Below, piece after piece: positions 7,806 through 15,924 of a stretch of DNA of 42,534 nt. The DNA comes from Clostridia bacterium (lineage in GTDB: Bacteria; Bacillota; Clostridia; Oscillospirales; Acutalibacteraceae), in NCBI GenBank assembly GCA_017524165.1, contig JAFWUH010000041.1:1-42534 (forward strand), in the 5' to 3' direction. The position numbers and the translations under genes were made by a program. The notes beneath the pieces are model-generated. The model saw only the letters and a program-made list of their open reading frames with translations. It did not search any database and had not been told where the DNA came from. Every line of letters starts with the position of its first letter. Position 1 is the first letter of the stretch.

Positions 7806-8270
7806 ATGGAGCAACGAGATATCAATAATGTGGAAGACCTGCTAAAGCACCAGTCGGAAGCGATGGCGATGACGGCTGGCGGCAGTATGCGCCCGTTATT
7901 TCGGCAACATCGAGATATTGTTGTTATTGAGCGCGTAACGCGACCGTTAAAAAAGAATGATGTACCGCTTTATCATAAAAAAGGATATCATCAGTTGGTA
8001 TTGCATCGAATTATTAAAATTACAGAGAACGGTTATGTTATTCGCGGCGATAATTTACTTGATAAAGAGACGGATATCACGGATCAGGATATTGTAGGCG
8101 TCTTAAAAGCATTTTACCGTAAAGGAAAATATGTTGTGTGCGCCGAAAGCTTTTGGTATCAGGTCTATATTCGTTTTGTCTATCTGCGCTTTCCGTTCCT
8201 TTACTTGTGGCGGCGCGGTCTTTATCCGGTTTTGCGCCCGATTTATCGTTTCATTTTTGGGAAAAAATAA
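7806..8270 (+). CDS. Signal peptidase-like S24/S26 protease of the RiPP locus
   Basis: This 154-aa protein matches the catalytic core of S26 signal peptidases: GGSMRPLF carries the Ser nucleophile, and LHRIIKI followed by VIRGDN provides His where bacterial SPase I has Lys. That is the Ser/His arrangement of ER/archaeal/SipW-type enzymes. An aromatic, Arg-rich C-terminal stretch (from about residue 115) could associate with the membrane. I chose ATG 7806; a TTG at 7797 overlapping the PqqD-like gene is possible, and no strong ribosome binding site favours either. Proteases of this type are repeatedly found with PqqD- and HprK-like genes. Removal of the precursor leader, perhaps near the ITAS segment, is the likely role (inference). 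Confidence 0.8.
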   Translation: MEQRDINNVEDLLKHQSEAMAMTAGGSMRPLFRQHRDIVVIERVTRPLKKNDVPLYHKKGYHQLVLHRIIKITENGYVIRGDNLLDKETDITDQDIVGVLKAFYRKGKYVVCAESFWYQVYIRFVYLRFPFLYLWRRGLYPVLRPIYRFIFGKK

Positions 8271-8273
8271 GGG

Positions 8274-8309
8274 AAGGACTGTCACGAAACAGACAGTCCT
8301 TCTTCTTTT
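8274..8309. terminator. Bidirectional terminator between RiPP locus and PBP gene
   Basis: A perfect 10-bp stem (8274-8283 with 8292-8301, 8-nt loop) is followed by a T-rich tract on the plus strand. On the minus strand it is followed, after a few bases, by TTTTTT. It ends the RiPP operon just after 8270 and overlaps the last codons and stop of the convergent PBP gene. Confidence 0.85.
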
Positions 8310-9910
8310 GACAACATCCATTCGGTAATGCGGTCGGATAAATCGGCAAATAGGGGTGCGGTGTCGCTTCCGGCGGAATCCTCTGAAAAGATAACAGCGA
8401 CATATTTCGGACTTTCTGCCGGGAAGAAGCCGCAAAACCAGCCGTGTGTGATTTCTCTGCCGTTTTGGTCGAAATGACCGGTTTGCGCTGTGGCAGTTTT
8501 GCCGCCGGCATTGCAAAGGGTCGGTTTTGCCGGAATGCCGGTACCGTTGGCAATAACGCCGACCAAATGCTGACGAAGTTGCAGTGCTGTTTCGGGTGAA
8601 AACACCTTTGTCGGATGGGGAAGTACCATATTTGTGCGGACGCCGTCCTTTAAGGTGGCTTCGGCCAGCGTGGGCAGACGGTAACTGCCGTCTGTGGCGA
8701 TAGCGCAGTAGAGGGTGGTCAAGGCGATTGGGGAGAGCAACAGTTCTCCTTGACCGATGCTCAAATTGGCAAGAGCGGCGGGATTGAGAAGCTTGTTTTC
8801 GCTTGGCAGATTACCCGCCGCAGATTCTAAACCGTCACAAAGACGGATCTTTTGACCGAAGTTTAATGAGGATGCCACGCGGTAAATGTTTTGCTCTCCA
8901 ACCGACAGGGCGAGTTGATAGAAAAAGGTATTGCAGGAAAAGGCGAGCGCCATGGATAAATCGACCAACCCGTGACCGCTTCGGTTATGACAGCGAAAGG
9001 TGCGGTCGGCAATCGTCATTCCGCCGGTACAGTTCCAAATACCGCCATCATAACCGTTTTCCAGTGCGGCGGCGGCAATACAAGGCTTGAAAACCGAGCC
9101 GACTGAAAAGGCTGAAAGACAACGGTTAAGGAAGGGAGAATCCTTTCGTTCTAAAGATTCGGAAAGGCGGTTGAGATCAAAGCCCGGTCGACTGACCAAA
9201 GCCCGTAGTTTGCCGGTTTCAGCCTCGCAGACAACAATCGCACCGCAGGTTATTTGTTCAGCGATCTGTTCGGCGAAGGACTGGATATCCGCGTTTAAGG
9301 TGGTAACAACACCGTTGCCGAACACCGAAGCGCTGTTTTCAAATTCCGCGGACAATCCCTTGAGCGCATTGCCGCGACCGTCGGTATAAAAGACGGCGTC
9401 GCAGGTTTGATCGCTGTACAGCAACTCATCAAAAGCGGCTTCCAATCCGCAAACGCCGTGATTTTCCGCATTGCAATAGCCGATGGTGTGCAGGGCAAGG
9501 CGATGATCGGAGGAATCGAAAATTTCGGTGCAGGAAATGCCGTCGCATTCCACCGGTTCAGGCAGGGTGCAAACGGTTGGCTTATTTGCAGAAAGGGCGG
9601 AGAGCACGGCGGGCAATTGACTGTCTTCCGCTAAAATCCGGCGGATGGTTGTCACGGCACGCGGCGTCGGGGAAACGGCGGCAACGATGCGCTTGGTTTG
9701 ATTGGTCAGCGGACGCATCTCGCAGTCAAAGATTGTGCCGCGCGGTCGAGCATAAGAAATACGAAAACTGCTTTGCTTTTTCTGAACCTCTGCAAGGTTG
9801 CCGGTCGCCAAAACGCCGACACGCAGTGCGGCAAACAAAAAGCAAAATATCAACAGAAAAAAACACAACACACTTCTGATCGAAAACTTTTTTTGAAATT
9901 GATCGGGCAA
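8282..9910 (-). CDS. Class B penicillin-binding protein (transpeptidase)
   Basis: This 542-aa protein has one N-terminal membrane helix (about residues 11-33), a PBP dimerisation-type segment with the motif RPRGTIFD, and a transpeptidase domain with the three active-site motifs: SVFK (Ser272, Lys275), SCN and KTA in GGKTATAQTG. It crosslinks peptidoglycan outside the membrane. It is somewhat shorter than typical PBP2/SpoVD proteins, and a sporulation or elongation role cannot be decided. The start is TTG 9910, needed to include the membrane helix. The ribosome binding site AGGAGGGA lies in the 3' arm of a 12-bp hairpin and the start codon in its U-run. It is the last gene of the thyX operon. 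Confidence 0.9.
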   Translation of the reverse strand: MPDQFQKKFSIRSVLCFFLLIFCFLFAALRVGVLATGNLAEVQKKQSSFRISYARPRGTIFDCEMRPLTNQTKRIVAAVSPTPRAVTTIRRILAEDSQLPAVLSALSANKPTVCTLPEPVECDGISCTEIFDSSDHRLALHTIGYCNAENHGVCGLEAAFDELLYSDQTCDAVFYTDGRGNALKGLSAEFENSASVFGNGVVTTLNADIQSFAEQIAEQITCGAIVVCEAETGKLRALVSRPGFDLNRLSESLERKDSPFLNRCLSAFSVGSVFKPCIAAAALENGYDGGIWNCTGGMTIADRTFRCHNRSGHGLVDLSMALAFSCNTFFYQLALSVGEQNIYRVASSLNFGQKIRLCDGLESAAGNLPSENKLLNPAALANLSIGQGELLLSPIALTTLYCAIATDGSYRLPTLAEATLKDGVRTNMVLPHPTKVFSPETALQLRQHLVGVIANGTGIPAKPTLCNAGGKTATAQTGHFDQNGREITHGWFCGFFPAESPKYVAVIFSEDSAGSDTAPLFADLSDRITEWMLSKEEGLSVS

Positions 9911-9957
9911 AAAAATCCCTCCTGTTTCTACTCTTGGTAGTATGCAACAGGAGGGAT
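9909..9957 (-). terminator. Terminator-like hairpin carrying the PBP ribosome binding site
   Basis: On the minus strand ATCCCTCCTGTT (9957-9946) pairs perfectly with AACAGGAGGGAT (9926-9915), followed by a U7 run (9915-9909). The loop contains a further CTAC/GTAG stem. The 3' arm is the Shine-Dalgarno site and the U-run contains the first base of the TTG start of the PBP gene. The hairpin could end the upstream operon, attenuate PBP expression, or mask its translation start. Confidence 0.75.
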
Positions 9958-9978
9958 CGGTTTATTCGTCGAATCGGG

Positions 9979-11217
9979 TCAGGTTTCGTCGGGTAACGCC
10001 ATGCGTAAATAGGCGCCTTTCGCTACCGGACGGTCAAACGGGATCTTGACCGTCATCATCGGGTGATTTGCTTGGTCGATCGGCGCGCCGGTTTCGTCCA
10101 ACAGCGTTTCGGTCGCCACGGGGAAGGGCGGTTTTCCGGCTTCTAAACAGTCTAAAAGTTGTCCGCGCAGGAATTTGTTTTTGACGGTGGCAAAAAGATA
10201 ACCGTCCTGATAACCGGTAACCATGGCGGCAACCGCATAGGATCGAATATAACCCGCCGTAGCGTAGTTTTGCCCGGCGGTCGGGCGTTCAAAATAAAAC
10301 CCGGTGGAATAGGGACGGTGGCTGATTTTTTCCAGTTCTGCCAAGGTCCAGTCGGGAGCCGTCCAGTCAGTTTGACATTCCCGCAGATGGTTTAATGCAC
10401 CGCGATAGGCGTTGGTCACCACAGCGATATAATAATCCGATTTGGCACGCCCTTCAATTTTGAAGGAGGTCACGCCCGCCGCACGAAGGCGGTCTAAATA
10501 ACGAATCATGCACAGATCGTTTGCGTTGAGAATATAGGTGCCTTTTTCCGATTCGGTAATGTCAAAATACTGTCCTTCGCGTTTTTCTTCCATTAAAGAA
10601 TAACGCCAACGGCAGGGTTGCGCGCATTCGCCGCGGTTGGCATCCCGTCCGGTCATGTAGGAAGAAAGCAAACATCTCCCCGAAAAGGAAACGCACATGG
10701 CACCGTGCACAAAACATTCCAATGCCAATTCAGGCGGTGTGTGCTGATGGAGATAGGAAATTTGTTCCAACGACATTTCACGCGCCAGCACTACGCGTTT
10801 GGCGCCCAGCTCGTAAAAAGCGGTTGCCGTTTGGCTGTTGACAATTCCTGCTTGCACCGAAACATGAATTTCGCAATGCGGAGCATACTTTTGTGCCGCT
10901 TTCAGGGTGCCGAGATCGGCAACGATCAACGCATCCGCGCCGAGTTCTTCTAACCGTGTGAGCATGGCGGGCAACTGTGCCATTTCTTCGTCATAGGGGA
11001 TCGTATTACAGGTCACATAGACCTTGACGCCGTGTTGATGGGCATATTGGATAGCGGTTGCCAGTGTATCGTCATCCATTGCCGCGGTGGCGCGCATACC
11101 AAACTGTCCGCCGCCCAGATAAACGGCGTCGGCGCCATAGGCAACGGCGGCGGTGAGTGCATCCAGACCGCCGACCGGACAGAGCAGTTCGGGTAGAGGT
11201 TGATTATCGGTCGCCAA
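9979..11217 (-). CDS. Peptidase U32 family protein
   Basis: This 412-aa protein has the U32 family pattern: an N-terminal LLCPVGGLDALTAAVAYGAD barrel start and the signature ECFVHGAMCVSFSGRC followed by RGECAQPCRWRY, whose Cys residues match the family's Fe-S ligands. Characterised bacterial members act in RNA hydroxylation (TrhP/YegQ on tRNA, RlhA on 23S rRNA) rather than general proteolysis; which reaction this one performs is not clear. The start is TTG 11217, which overlaps the mltG stop by 14 nt and lies 10 nt after AAGGAG within mltG, so translation is coupled. No signal peptide is seen. Confidence 0.88.
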   Translation of the reverse strand: MATDNQPLPELLCPVGGLDALTAAVAYGADAVYLGGGQFGMRATAAMDDDTLATAIQYAHQHGVKVYVTCNTIPYDEEMAQLPAMLTRLEELGADALIVADLGTLKAAQKYAPHCEIHVSVQAGIVNSQTATAFYELGAKRVVLAREMSLEQISYLHQHTPPELALECFVHGAMCVSFSGRCLLSSYMTGRDANRGECAQPCRWRYSLMEEKREGQYFDITESEKGTYILNANDLCMIRYLDRLRAAGVTSFKIEGRAKSDYYIAVVTNAYRGALNHLRECQTDWTAPDWTLAELEKISHRPYSTGFYFERPTAGQNYATAGYIRSYAVAAMVTGYQDGYLFATVKNKFLRGQLLDCLEAGKPPFPVATETLLDETGAPIDQANHPMMTVKIPFDRPVAKGAYLRMALPDET

Positions 11218-12385
11218 TCCAGTTGTTCTCCTTTTTTAAGCGATTGATGGTCGCATTGTGTTCCGAAAGGGTTTTGGTATAGTAAAAATTCATCTTTGCA
11301 TCGGTGACAAAGAAATAATACGCAAAGTTTTCGGTCGGCAACAGGGTGGCGCGAATCGAGTTCAGACTCGGAGAGCAAAGCGGTCCGGGAGGCAATCCCA
11401 AGCATTGATAGGTATCGTACCGACCGCCGCCATGCGGATATTTTTGCGTGGGAGAAGACTCCAGCTTGGCAAAATCCGGACTGGCAAGGCGGGCATAGAA
11501 AACAGCGGCAACATTCGACATTTCAGCGGGACTGCCGCCGGCTTCCAACTCGACAATAGACGCTAAGGTCATCAGCTCGTGAAAAGAATACTTGCTGTTT
11601 TCTATTTTCGACTTCAGGTTGCTGTCAATTTTCTGTTCTAATGATTTTAACATTCTATCAACAGCCAGGTGGGCACATTCCGCCGAATCGTAGTTATAGA
11701 AATTATAGGTGTCGGGGAACAGATATCCCTCCAACCGATAGAAAACCTTGTCCTGCGGAATATCCTTGATAAAATCGTAGTGGAAATCGCCGTTCTGCAC
11801 CTCGTTGATGAAATCACTCTTGGTGCAGACCTTGTTCTGTTCCAAAAGGTCAGCTATCTCGTCCACGGTAGACATTTCCGGAATGGTTACGGTAACACTT
11901 TCAATTTTTGCGCCTTCGGTCATCAGCATCTGCGCCAATGCCTCATAACCCGCCTCGGTGTTAAAATTGTAGACGCCGTATTTGTACTGACTGTCATAGT
12001 GTTTCAGTTTGGAATAAAGACGGAACAAAAACGGCCATTGTACGGCGCCCGTTTCCTTTAACTGCTTGGCGATTTTCACGGTTGGTGTGCCGGCGGCAAT
12101 TTCCATGGTGCAATCGTTCCCGCGGCCAAAACCGATACCCAAATAGTCGGCGCCGGCAAAAATAACGCCAAAAGCAATGCCGACTGCCACTACTACGATG
12201 GCAATGATCCATAGCACGCTTTTTAAGACGCCGCCTGATTTTTTTTCTTTCACGCGGGGCGAAAGATAGAGATCCGGTTCCGGTTCTTCGTAATCGTTTG
12301 AAACGGTAAAGCCTTTTCCGATGACAAAATCGTCCTCTGGCTGATTGGTTTCAGGCGGTATATTTTTGTTTTCCGAATCGTTCAT
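11204..12385 (-). CDS. mltG: Endolytic transglycosylase MltG (YceG-like)
   Basis: This 393-aa protein has a charged cytosolic N-terminus (1-55), one membrane helix (about 57-80) and an extracellular YceG-like domain. Family motifs include LEGYLFPDTYNF, ASIVELEAG with the putative catalytic Glu279, GLPPGPLCSPS and a C-terminal FVTDAKMNFYYTKT stretch. MltG cuts nascent glycan strands at the membrane and sets their length. It lies between a DJ-1-like gene and the U32 gene in the same operon, as mltG often lies near U32 and tmk genes in Firmicutes. The ATG start follows a GGGGGA site. Confidence 0.93.
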   Translation of the reverse strand: MNDSENKNIPPETNQPEDDFVIGKGFTVSNDYEEPEPDLYLSPRVKEKKSGGVLKSVLWIIAIVVVAVGIAFGVIFAGADYLGIGFGRGNDCTMEIAAGTPTVKIAKQLKETGAVQWPFLFRLYSKLKHYDSQYKYGVYNFNTEAGYEALAQMLMTEGAKIESVTVTIPEMSTVDEIADLLEQNKVCTKSDFINEVQNGDFHYDFIKDIPQDKVFYRLEGYLFPDTYNFYNYDSAECAHLAVDRMLKSLEQKIDSNLKSKIENSKYSFHELMTLASIVELEAGGSPAEMSNVAAVFYARLASPDFAKLESSPTQKYPHGGGRYDTYQCLGLPPGPLCSPSLNSIRATLLPTENFAYYFFVTDAKMNFYYTKTLSEHNATINRLKKENNWIGDR

Positions 12386-12398
12386 GACAAGTTCCCCC

Positions 12399-12941
12399 TT
12401 ATGCGAAGCACATTCCTTTTTGCAGGTCTTCCGTTTGTTGATTGTTTCCGGATAAATAGGTCAAAAGAGCAAAGCCGAAGTCGGCGGCGCAACCGGCGCC
12501 CTTGGCGGTGATAATGTTGCCGTCCTGCACGACGGCATCGTTACAGACCGTGGCGCCGAGCAGTTTTTCTTCAAACCCCGGATAGCAGACGGCGCGGCGG
12601 CCGTTCAGCATTCCGTTCTGACCGAGTACCGAGGGCGCGGCACAAATCGCACCGATCAACAGCTTGTTTTGTACGGCAAATTCAAGCAAGCGTTTCACCG
12701 CGGTACTGTTGGCTAAATTTATCGTGCCGGGCATTCCGCCGGGCAGGATTACACCTTGTAAACCGTCGGTTGAGGTTTCGTCCGCGGTCAGGTCGGCAAT
12801 AACGGGAATGCCGTGACTGCCGGTCACGGTTTTGCCGGTCACACCGACTGTCTGTATCGCAATACCGCCGCGGCGTAAAATATCGACCGGGAAGAGGGCT
12901 TCCGCTTCCTCAAACCCGTCGGCTAAAAAAACATAAACCAT
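12399..12941 (-). CDS. DJ-1/PfpI family protein
   Basis: This 180-aa protein has the DJ-1 fold signature: DGFEEAEALFPVD near the start, GVILPGGMPG near 63-72 and the nucleophile elbow GAICAAPSVLG with Cys100. The subfamily resembles YajL/ThiJ, with proposed roles in protein or glyoxal repair; the substrate is unknown. I chose ATG 12941 over the in-frame TTG 12956, because the protein then begins at the family's usual position and GAGGGA lies 7 nt upstream. It begins just past the tmk stop and ends 13 nt before mltG. Confidence 0.88.
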   Translation of the reverse strand: MVYVFLADGFEEAEALFPVDILRRGGIAIQTVGVTGKTVTGSHGIPVIADLTADETSTDGLQGVILPGGMPGTINLANSTAVKRLLEFAVQNKLLIGAICAAPSVLGQNGMLNGRRAVCYPGFEEKLLGATVCNDAVVQDGNIITAKGAGCAADFGFALLTYLSGNNQQTEDLQKGMCFA

Positions 12942-12945
12942 AATT

Positions 12946-13614
12946 TCATCCCTCAAATAGTTTTAAGATGGCGGCAAGAAGATCGTCCGAAATTGCCTCG
13001 ATCGGGCGCGGACGCCCGCCGTCGGCGCAGGGGATAATCTGCCAGCCGGAATACTGCGCCGTAAACAAGGCGGCTTTGCGACAGTTGTCGAGGTAGGCGG
13101 TATCCTTTTCGTGAATATCCTTTTTGGCTTCGTCGCCCTGATAGCGTCCGCTCATCAACCGTTGCGAAACATCGATCGGCATATCTAAAAAAAGAACAAT
13201 ATCGGGTTTCGGGATCCCGATTTTCCGATATTCAAAATCATACAGCCAATCCAAAAAGCCTGCCCATTCTTCCCGCGGAAGTTTGGAGGTCTGGTGGATG
13301 GCGTTGGAGGTGGTGTAGCGTCCGGCGACCACTGTGCCGCCGTTACGGTAGTAGTTTCCCCAATCCAACTGATAGGATACAAAGCGGTCAACGGTATAGA
13401 AAACCGAGGCGGCATAGGCGTTGACATCGGTGGGCTTGTCCCCTAATTTGCCGCTTAAATACATTTTGATCAAAGCGCTGGAATCACTTTCATAATTCGG
13501 GAACGAAACCGTTTGACAGTCGATACCGTTTTGCTGTAACCGTTTCGGCAAAAGCTCAAGTTGTGTGGACTTTCCGCTGCCGTCCAATCCTTCGAGTACG
13601 ATCAGCTTACCCAT
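12946..13614 (-). CDS. tmk: Thymidylate kinase
   Basis: This 222-aa protein has the P-loop GLDGSGKST (residues 9-17), a [10 protein letters not shown] segment corresponding to the nucleotide-binding DR motif, and [12 protein letters not shown] in place of the usual DRY motif. It phosphorylates dTMP to dTDP. Its spacing is that of the clostridial variant rather than the E. coli form. The ATG at 13614 has GAGGAG upstream and overlaps the thyX stop by 8 nt, so dTMP synthase and dTMP kinase are translationally coupled. The upstream TTG/ATG alternatives inside thyX are rejected. Confidence 0.92.
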   Translation of the reverse strand: MGKLIVLEGLDGSGKSTQLELLPKRLQQNGIDCQTVSFPNYESDSSALIKMYLSGKLGDKPTDVNAYAASVFYTVDRFVSYQLDWGNYYRNGGTVVAGRYTTSNAIHQTSKLPREEWAGFLDWLYDFEYRKIGIPKPDIVLFLDMPIDVSQRLMSGRYQGDEAKKDIHEKDTAYLDNCRKAALFTAQYSGWQIIPCADGGRPRPIEAISDDLLAAILKLFEG

Positions 13615-14389
13615 GTCGGCGAAACTCCTCATACTTTGCGCGTACCTCTGCCGCTTTGCCGCAGGACATCTTGCCTTCGGGACAAGCGCCGTTGATGCAG
13701 GGGGGACCGGCTTTCCGAAAGAGTTCCGGCGCGACGGCGGAAACTAACCGCAGCATTTGTTCGGCAACATCACGGATCTCCCATTGGGCGCGGTTACAGC
13801 AACGGTGCCGGAAGAAGTTGAACAGAGAACGGGCGTTCATGGTGACGACCATTTTGGTTTCGCAAGCGTTCGGCAAGACAAAACGCGCATCCTCAATGGC
13901 TTTCTTTTCAGCCAATCGGGCGGCGGTCTTTTCGTCCTTTCCCTGTGCCATGAATGCGGCTTGATGCCGTTCCTTTAAAAGGGCGGCAATACGGTCGTAG
14001 CTGTCTTGAGCAGACTGCATGGCGTCACGGAAAATTTTTGTTGCCTCCGGGTCTTCGGCAATTTCCGGCGGCGTTACAAACTCAAAACAACCCTCGGTCA
14101 CATAGCGCTGACTCTTGACCGAGTAGGAGGCAATGCGGTGACGGGTGATCTGTGCCAACAGCGCACGGGAAACGCCCTCAATACCAAAGGTAAAGGAAAC
14201 ATGCTCGATCGGACTTTCGTGTCCGATTTCGGCAAGCATATCCACAAAAGAATGTACCTTTTCGTCAGTCAATCCGTCCATCAGGGTGTCGATATCCGAC
14301 GCACTGTAACAAAGCTTTGCCGCACAGGCAACCGTGCGTTCCGGATCGGGGGTGTGACTGATCAGTTTTACAGTAGCCAAGATCCTCAT
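13607..14389 (-). CDS. thyX: Flavin-dependent thymidylate synthase ThyX
   Basis: This 260-aa enzyme has the ThyX motif [14 protein letters not shown] (residues 83-96) and the C-terminal active-site region [14 protein letters not shown]. It makes dTMP from dUMP with FAD, NADPH and methylenetetrahydrofolate, replacing ThyA. A Cys-bearing tail ([13 protein letters not shown]) resembles clostridial members. The annotated ATG 14389 has GGGAG directly adjacent, which is unusually close; the TTG at 14380 (three codons in) would give better spacing and is a real alternative. It is the first gene of a six-gene minus-strand operon with its own promoter. Confidence 0.93.
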   Translation of the reverse strand: MRILATVKLISHTPDPERTVACAAKLCYSASDIDTLMDGLTDEKVHSFVDMLAEIGHESPIEHVSFTFGIEGVSRALLAQITRHRIASYSVKSQRYVTEGCFEFVTPPEIAEDPEATKIFRDAMQSAQDSYDRIAALLKERHQAAFMAQGKDEKTAARLAEKKAIEDARFVLPNACETKMVVTMNARSLFNFFRHRCCNRAQWEIRDVAEQMLRLVSAVAPELFRKAGPPCINGACPEGKMSCGKAAEVRAKYEEFRRHG

Positions 14390-14414
14390 CTCCCAAAATA
14401 TTATAATTCACTAT

Positions 14415-14443
14415 ATTATATCAAATATATAGAGGAAGCGCAA
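14415..14443 (-). promoter_or_regulatory. Promoter of the thyX operon
   Basis: On the minus strand TTGCGC (14438-14443), a 17-nt spacer and an extended -10 TGA-TATAAT (TATAAT 14415-14420) lie about 25 nt before the thyX start. Confidence 0.75.
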
Positions 14444-14519
14444 ACCCTTTTTTTGTATTATCCTGAAAAATTGCACAATATTCTTTGAAAAAAAGACAAA
14501 AATTTTTTTGAAAAAGGTC

Positions 14520-14548
14520 TTTTTCTCGGGGAAAAAATGTGGTATAGT
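14520..14548 (+). promoter_or_regulatory. Extended -10 promoter of the PRPP synthetase gene
   Basis: An extended -10 TGG-TATAGT (TATAGT 14543-14548) lies 31 nt before the start codon. The -35 position holds only TTTTTC, so the TG extension probably compensates. Confidence 0.6.
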
Positions 14549-14579
14549 TAAAAAAAGAAAAAAATGGGGGGCTCTTTTT

Positions 14580-15716
14580 ATGTCAAATATTGAATTCAAG
14601 CATATGCCGTATGGCGATTTAGCCATTGTCAGTATGCGTGGTTGTGAGGAAATGTCATCCAAAGTCGATTATTATTTAAAAAAGTGGCGGTTGAGAACAG
14701 AGGACGAAACCTTTGTTGTCGGCGCAAACTGTCCGCGTTTCGGTACGGGTGAAGCCAAAGCGGTGTTGAATCATACCGCTCGCGGATTGGACGCGTTTAT
14801 TCTCTGCGATTGCTTTAACTATAATGTCACTTATAAAATGTATGGACAAGTTGTTCCAATGAGCCCCGACGATCATTTTCAGGACTTAAAACGCGTGATT
14901 GCCGCCTTCGGCGGAAAAGCGCGGCGCATTACCGTCATTATGCCGATGCTTTATGAAGGCAGACAGCATCGCCGTACCTCGCGGGAATCCATGGATTGCG
15001 CCATGGCACTGCAGGAACTGGTGCAGATGGGCGTGAAGAATATCATTACCTTTGACGCGCATGATCCGCGTGTGAACAACGCCATTCCGCTTGACGGTTT
15101 TGATAATGTTCAGGCAACCTATCAGATGATCAAGGCACTGTTGAAAACCGTGCCGGATGTCAAACTGGACCGCGATCATACCATGATCGTTTCGCCGGAT
15201 GAAGGCGGTATGGGTCGTTGCATTTATTATTCCTCCGTTTTAGGGTTGGATCTCGGCATGTTCTATAAACGCCGCAACTATTCCGTTGTGGTCAACGGCA
15301 GAAACCCCATTGAAGCACATGAGTTCCTCGGTAATGATATCACCGGCAAAGACCTGATCCTGGTCGATGATATGATCTCTTCGGGCGATTCTATGTTGGA
15401 TGTTTCGGCAAAGCTTAAAGAGTTGGGCGCCAAGCGCATCTTTATCTTTTCGACCTTCGGTCTTTTTGTCGAAGGCTTGGAAAAGTTTGACGATTATTAT
15501 CAGCGCGGTCTGATCGACAAGATCTTCACCACCAACCTGATTTATCAAACGCCGGAATTGCTTTCGAGAGAATGGTATTGCAGCGTCGATATGTCTAAAT
15601 ATATCGCCCTGTTGATTGATACCCTCAATAACGATAATTCCATCAGCGGTTTGCTGAACCCCTCCGACCGCATTAAAAAGATCCTGGTGCGTTACGGTCA
15701 GCGCGAGGCGGAATAA
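14580..15716 (+). CDS. prs: Ribose-phosphate pyrophosphokinase
   Basis: This 378-aa protein makes PRPP from ribose 5-phosphate and ATP for nucleotide, His and Trp synthesis. The phosphoribosyltransferase-type PRPP loop LILVDDMISSGDS is clear, and the region with YEGRQHRRTSRES and FDAHDPRV corresponds to the catalytic flexible loop and metal-binding motif. It is about 60 residues longer than classic PrsA, matching a long clostridial form. I chose ATG 14580 (protein begins MSNIEFKHM) after GGGGGG; the frame open from 14508 begins inside the promoter. Monocistronic, ended by the hairpin at 15744. Confidence 0.9.
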   Translation: MSNIEFKHMPYGDLAIVSMRGCEEMSSKVDYYLKKWRLRTEDETFVVGANCPRFGTGEAKAVLNHTARGLDAFILCDCFNYNVTYKMYGQVVPMSPDDHFQDLKRVIAAFGGKARRITVIMPMLYEGRQHRRTSRESMDCAMALQELVQMGVKNIITFDAHDPRVNNAIPLDGFDNVQATYQMIKALLKTVPDVKLDRDHTMIVSPDEGGMGRCIYYSSVLGLDLGMFYKRRNYSVVVNGRNPIEAHEFLGNDITGKDLILVDDMISSGDSMLDVSAKLKELGAKRIFIFSTFGLFVEGLEKFDDYYQRGLIDKIFTTNLIYQTPELLSREWYCSVDMSKYIALLIDTLNNDNSISGLLNPSDRIKKILVRYGQREAE

Positions 15717-15743
15717 TTCTTTTATCATTGATATAAAATGTTT

Positions 15744-15777
15744 TCGGGACGGTGCCTGCACCGTCCCGATCGTTTTT
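15744..15777 (+). terminator. Terminator of prs
   Basis: An 11-bp perfect stem (15744-15754 with 15759-15769, loop CCTG) is followed by T5 at 15773-15777. Confidence 0.9.
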
Positions 15778-15793
15778 AGGGAACAAATTCTCC

Positions 15794-15822
15794 TTTACAA
15801 ATGAGAAAAACTATGCTAAAAT
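15794..15822 (+). promoter_or_regulatory. Strong promoter upstream of a candidate small RNA
   Basis: TTTACA (15794-15799), a 17-nt spacer and an extended -10 TGC-TAAAAT (TAAAAT 15817-15822) stand right after the prs terminator, with no plausible gene start downstream on this strand before the next terminator. Confidence 0.65.
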
Positions 15823-15828
15823 GACTTT

Positions 15829-15907
15829 GCCACACAACCGAATACGGTTTGGACTTAATGGGGTGCGTTTTTCGGTGTGTGCGGCTTGGGTTGCACACAC
15901 TTTTTTA
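15829..15907 (+). ncRNA. Candidate small RNA, about 80 nt
   Basis: Transcription from the promoter at 15794-15822 should start near 15829 and end at a hairpin GTGTGTGC/GCACACAC (15875-15882 with 15893-15900) followed by T6-A-T6. A second small hairpin (AACCG/CGGTT) lies near the 5' end. The span holds no ribosome binding site with a credible frame; the 64-codon frame from 15752 runs through both hairpins and is rejected. I do not recognise an RNA family (not 6S, 4.5S/SRP or tmRNA). It is convergent with the RHH gene at 15925, so base pairing with that mRNA is possible if transcripts overlap. Confidence 0.5.
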
Positions 15908-15924
15908 TTTTTTGTAAAACCGTT

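Noticed and set aside
14508-14579. N-terminal extension of PRPP synthetase from 14508
   Set aside because: It would place the extended -10 promoter inside the gene and adds a Lys-rich segment foreign to the family.
15829-15907. Identity of the small RNA as 4.5S/SRP or 6S RNA
   Set aside because: The conserved SRP loop motif is absent and the span is too short for 6S RNA.
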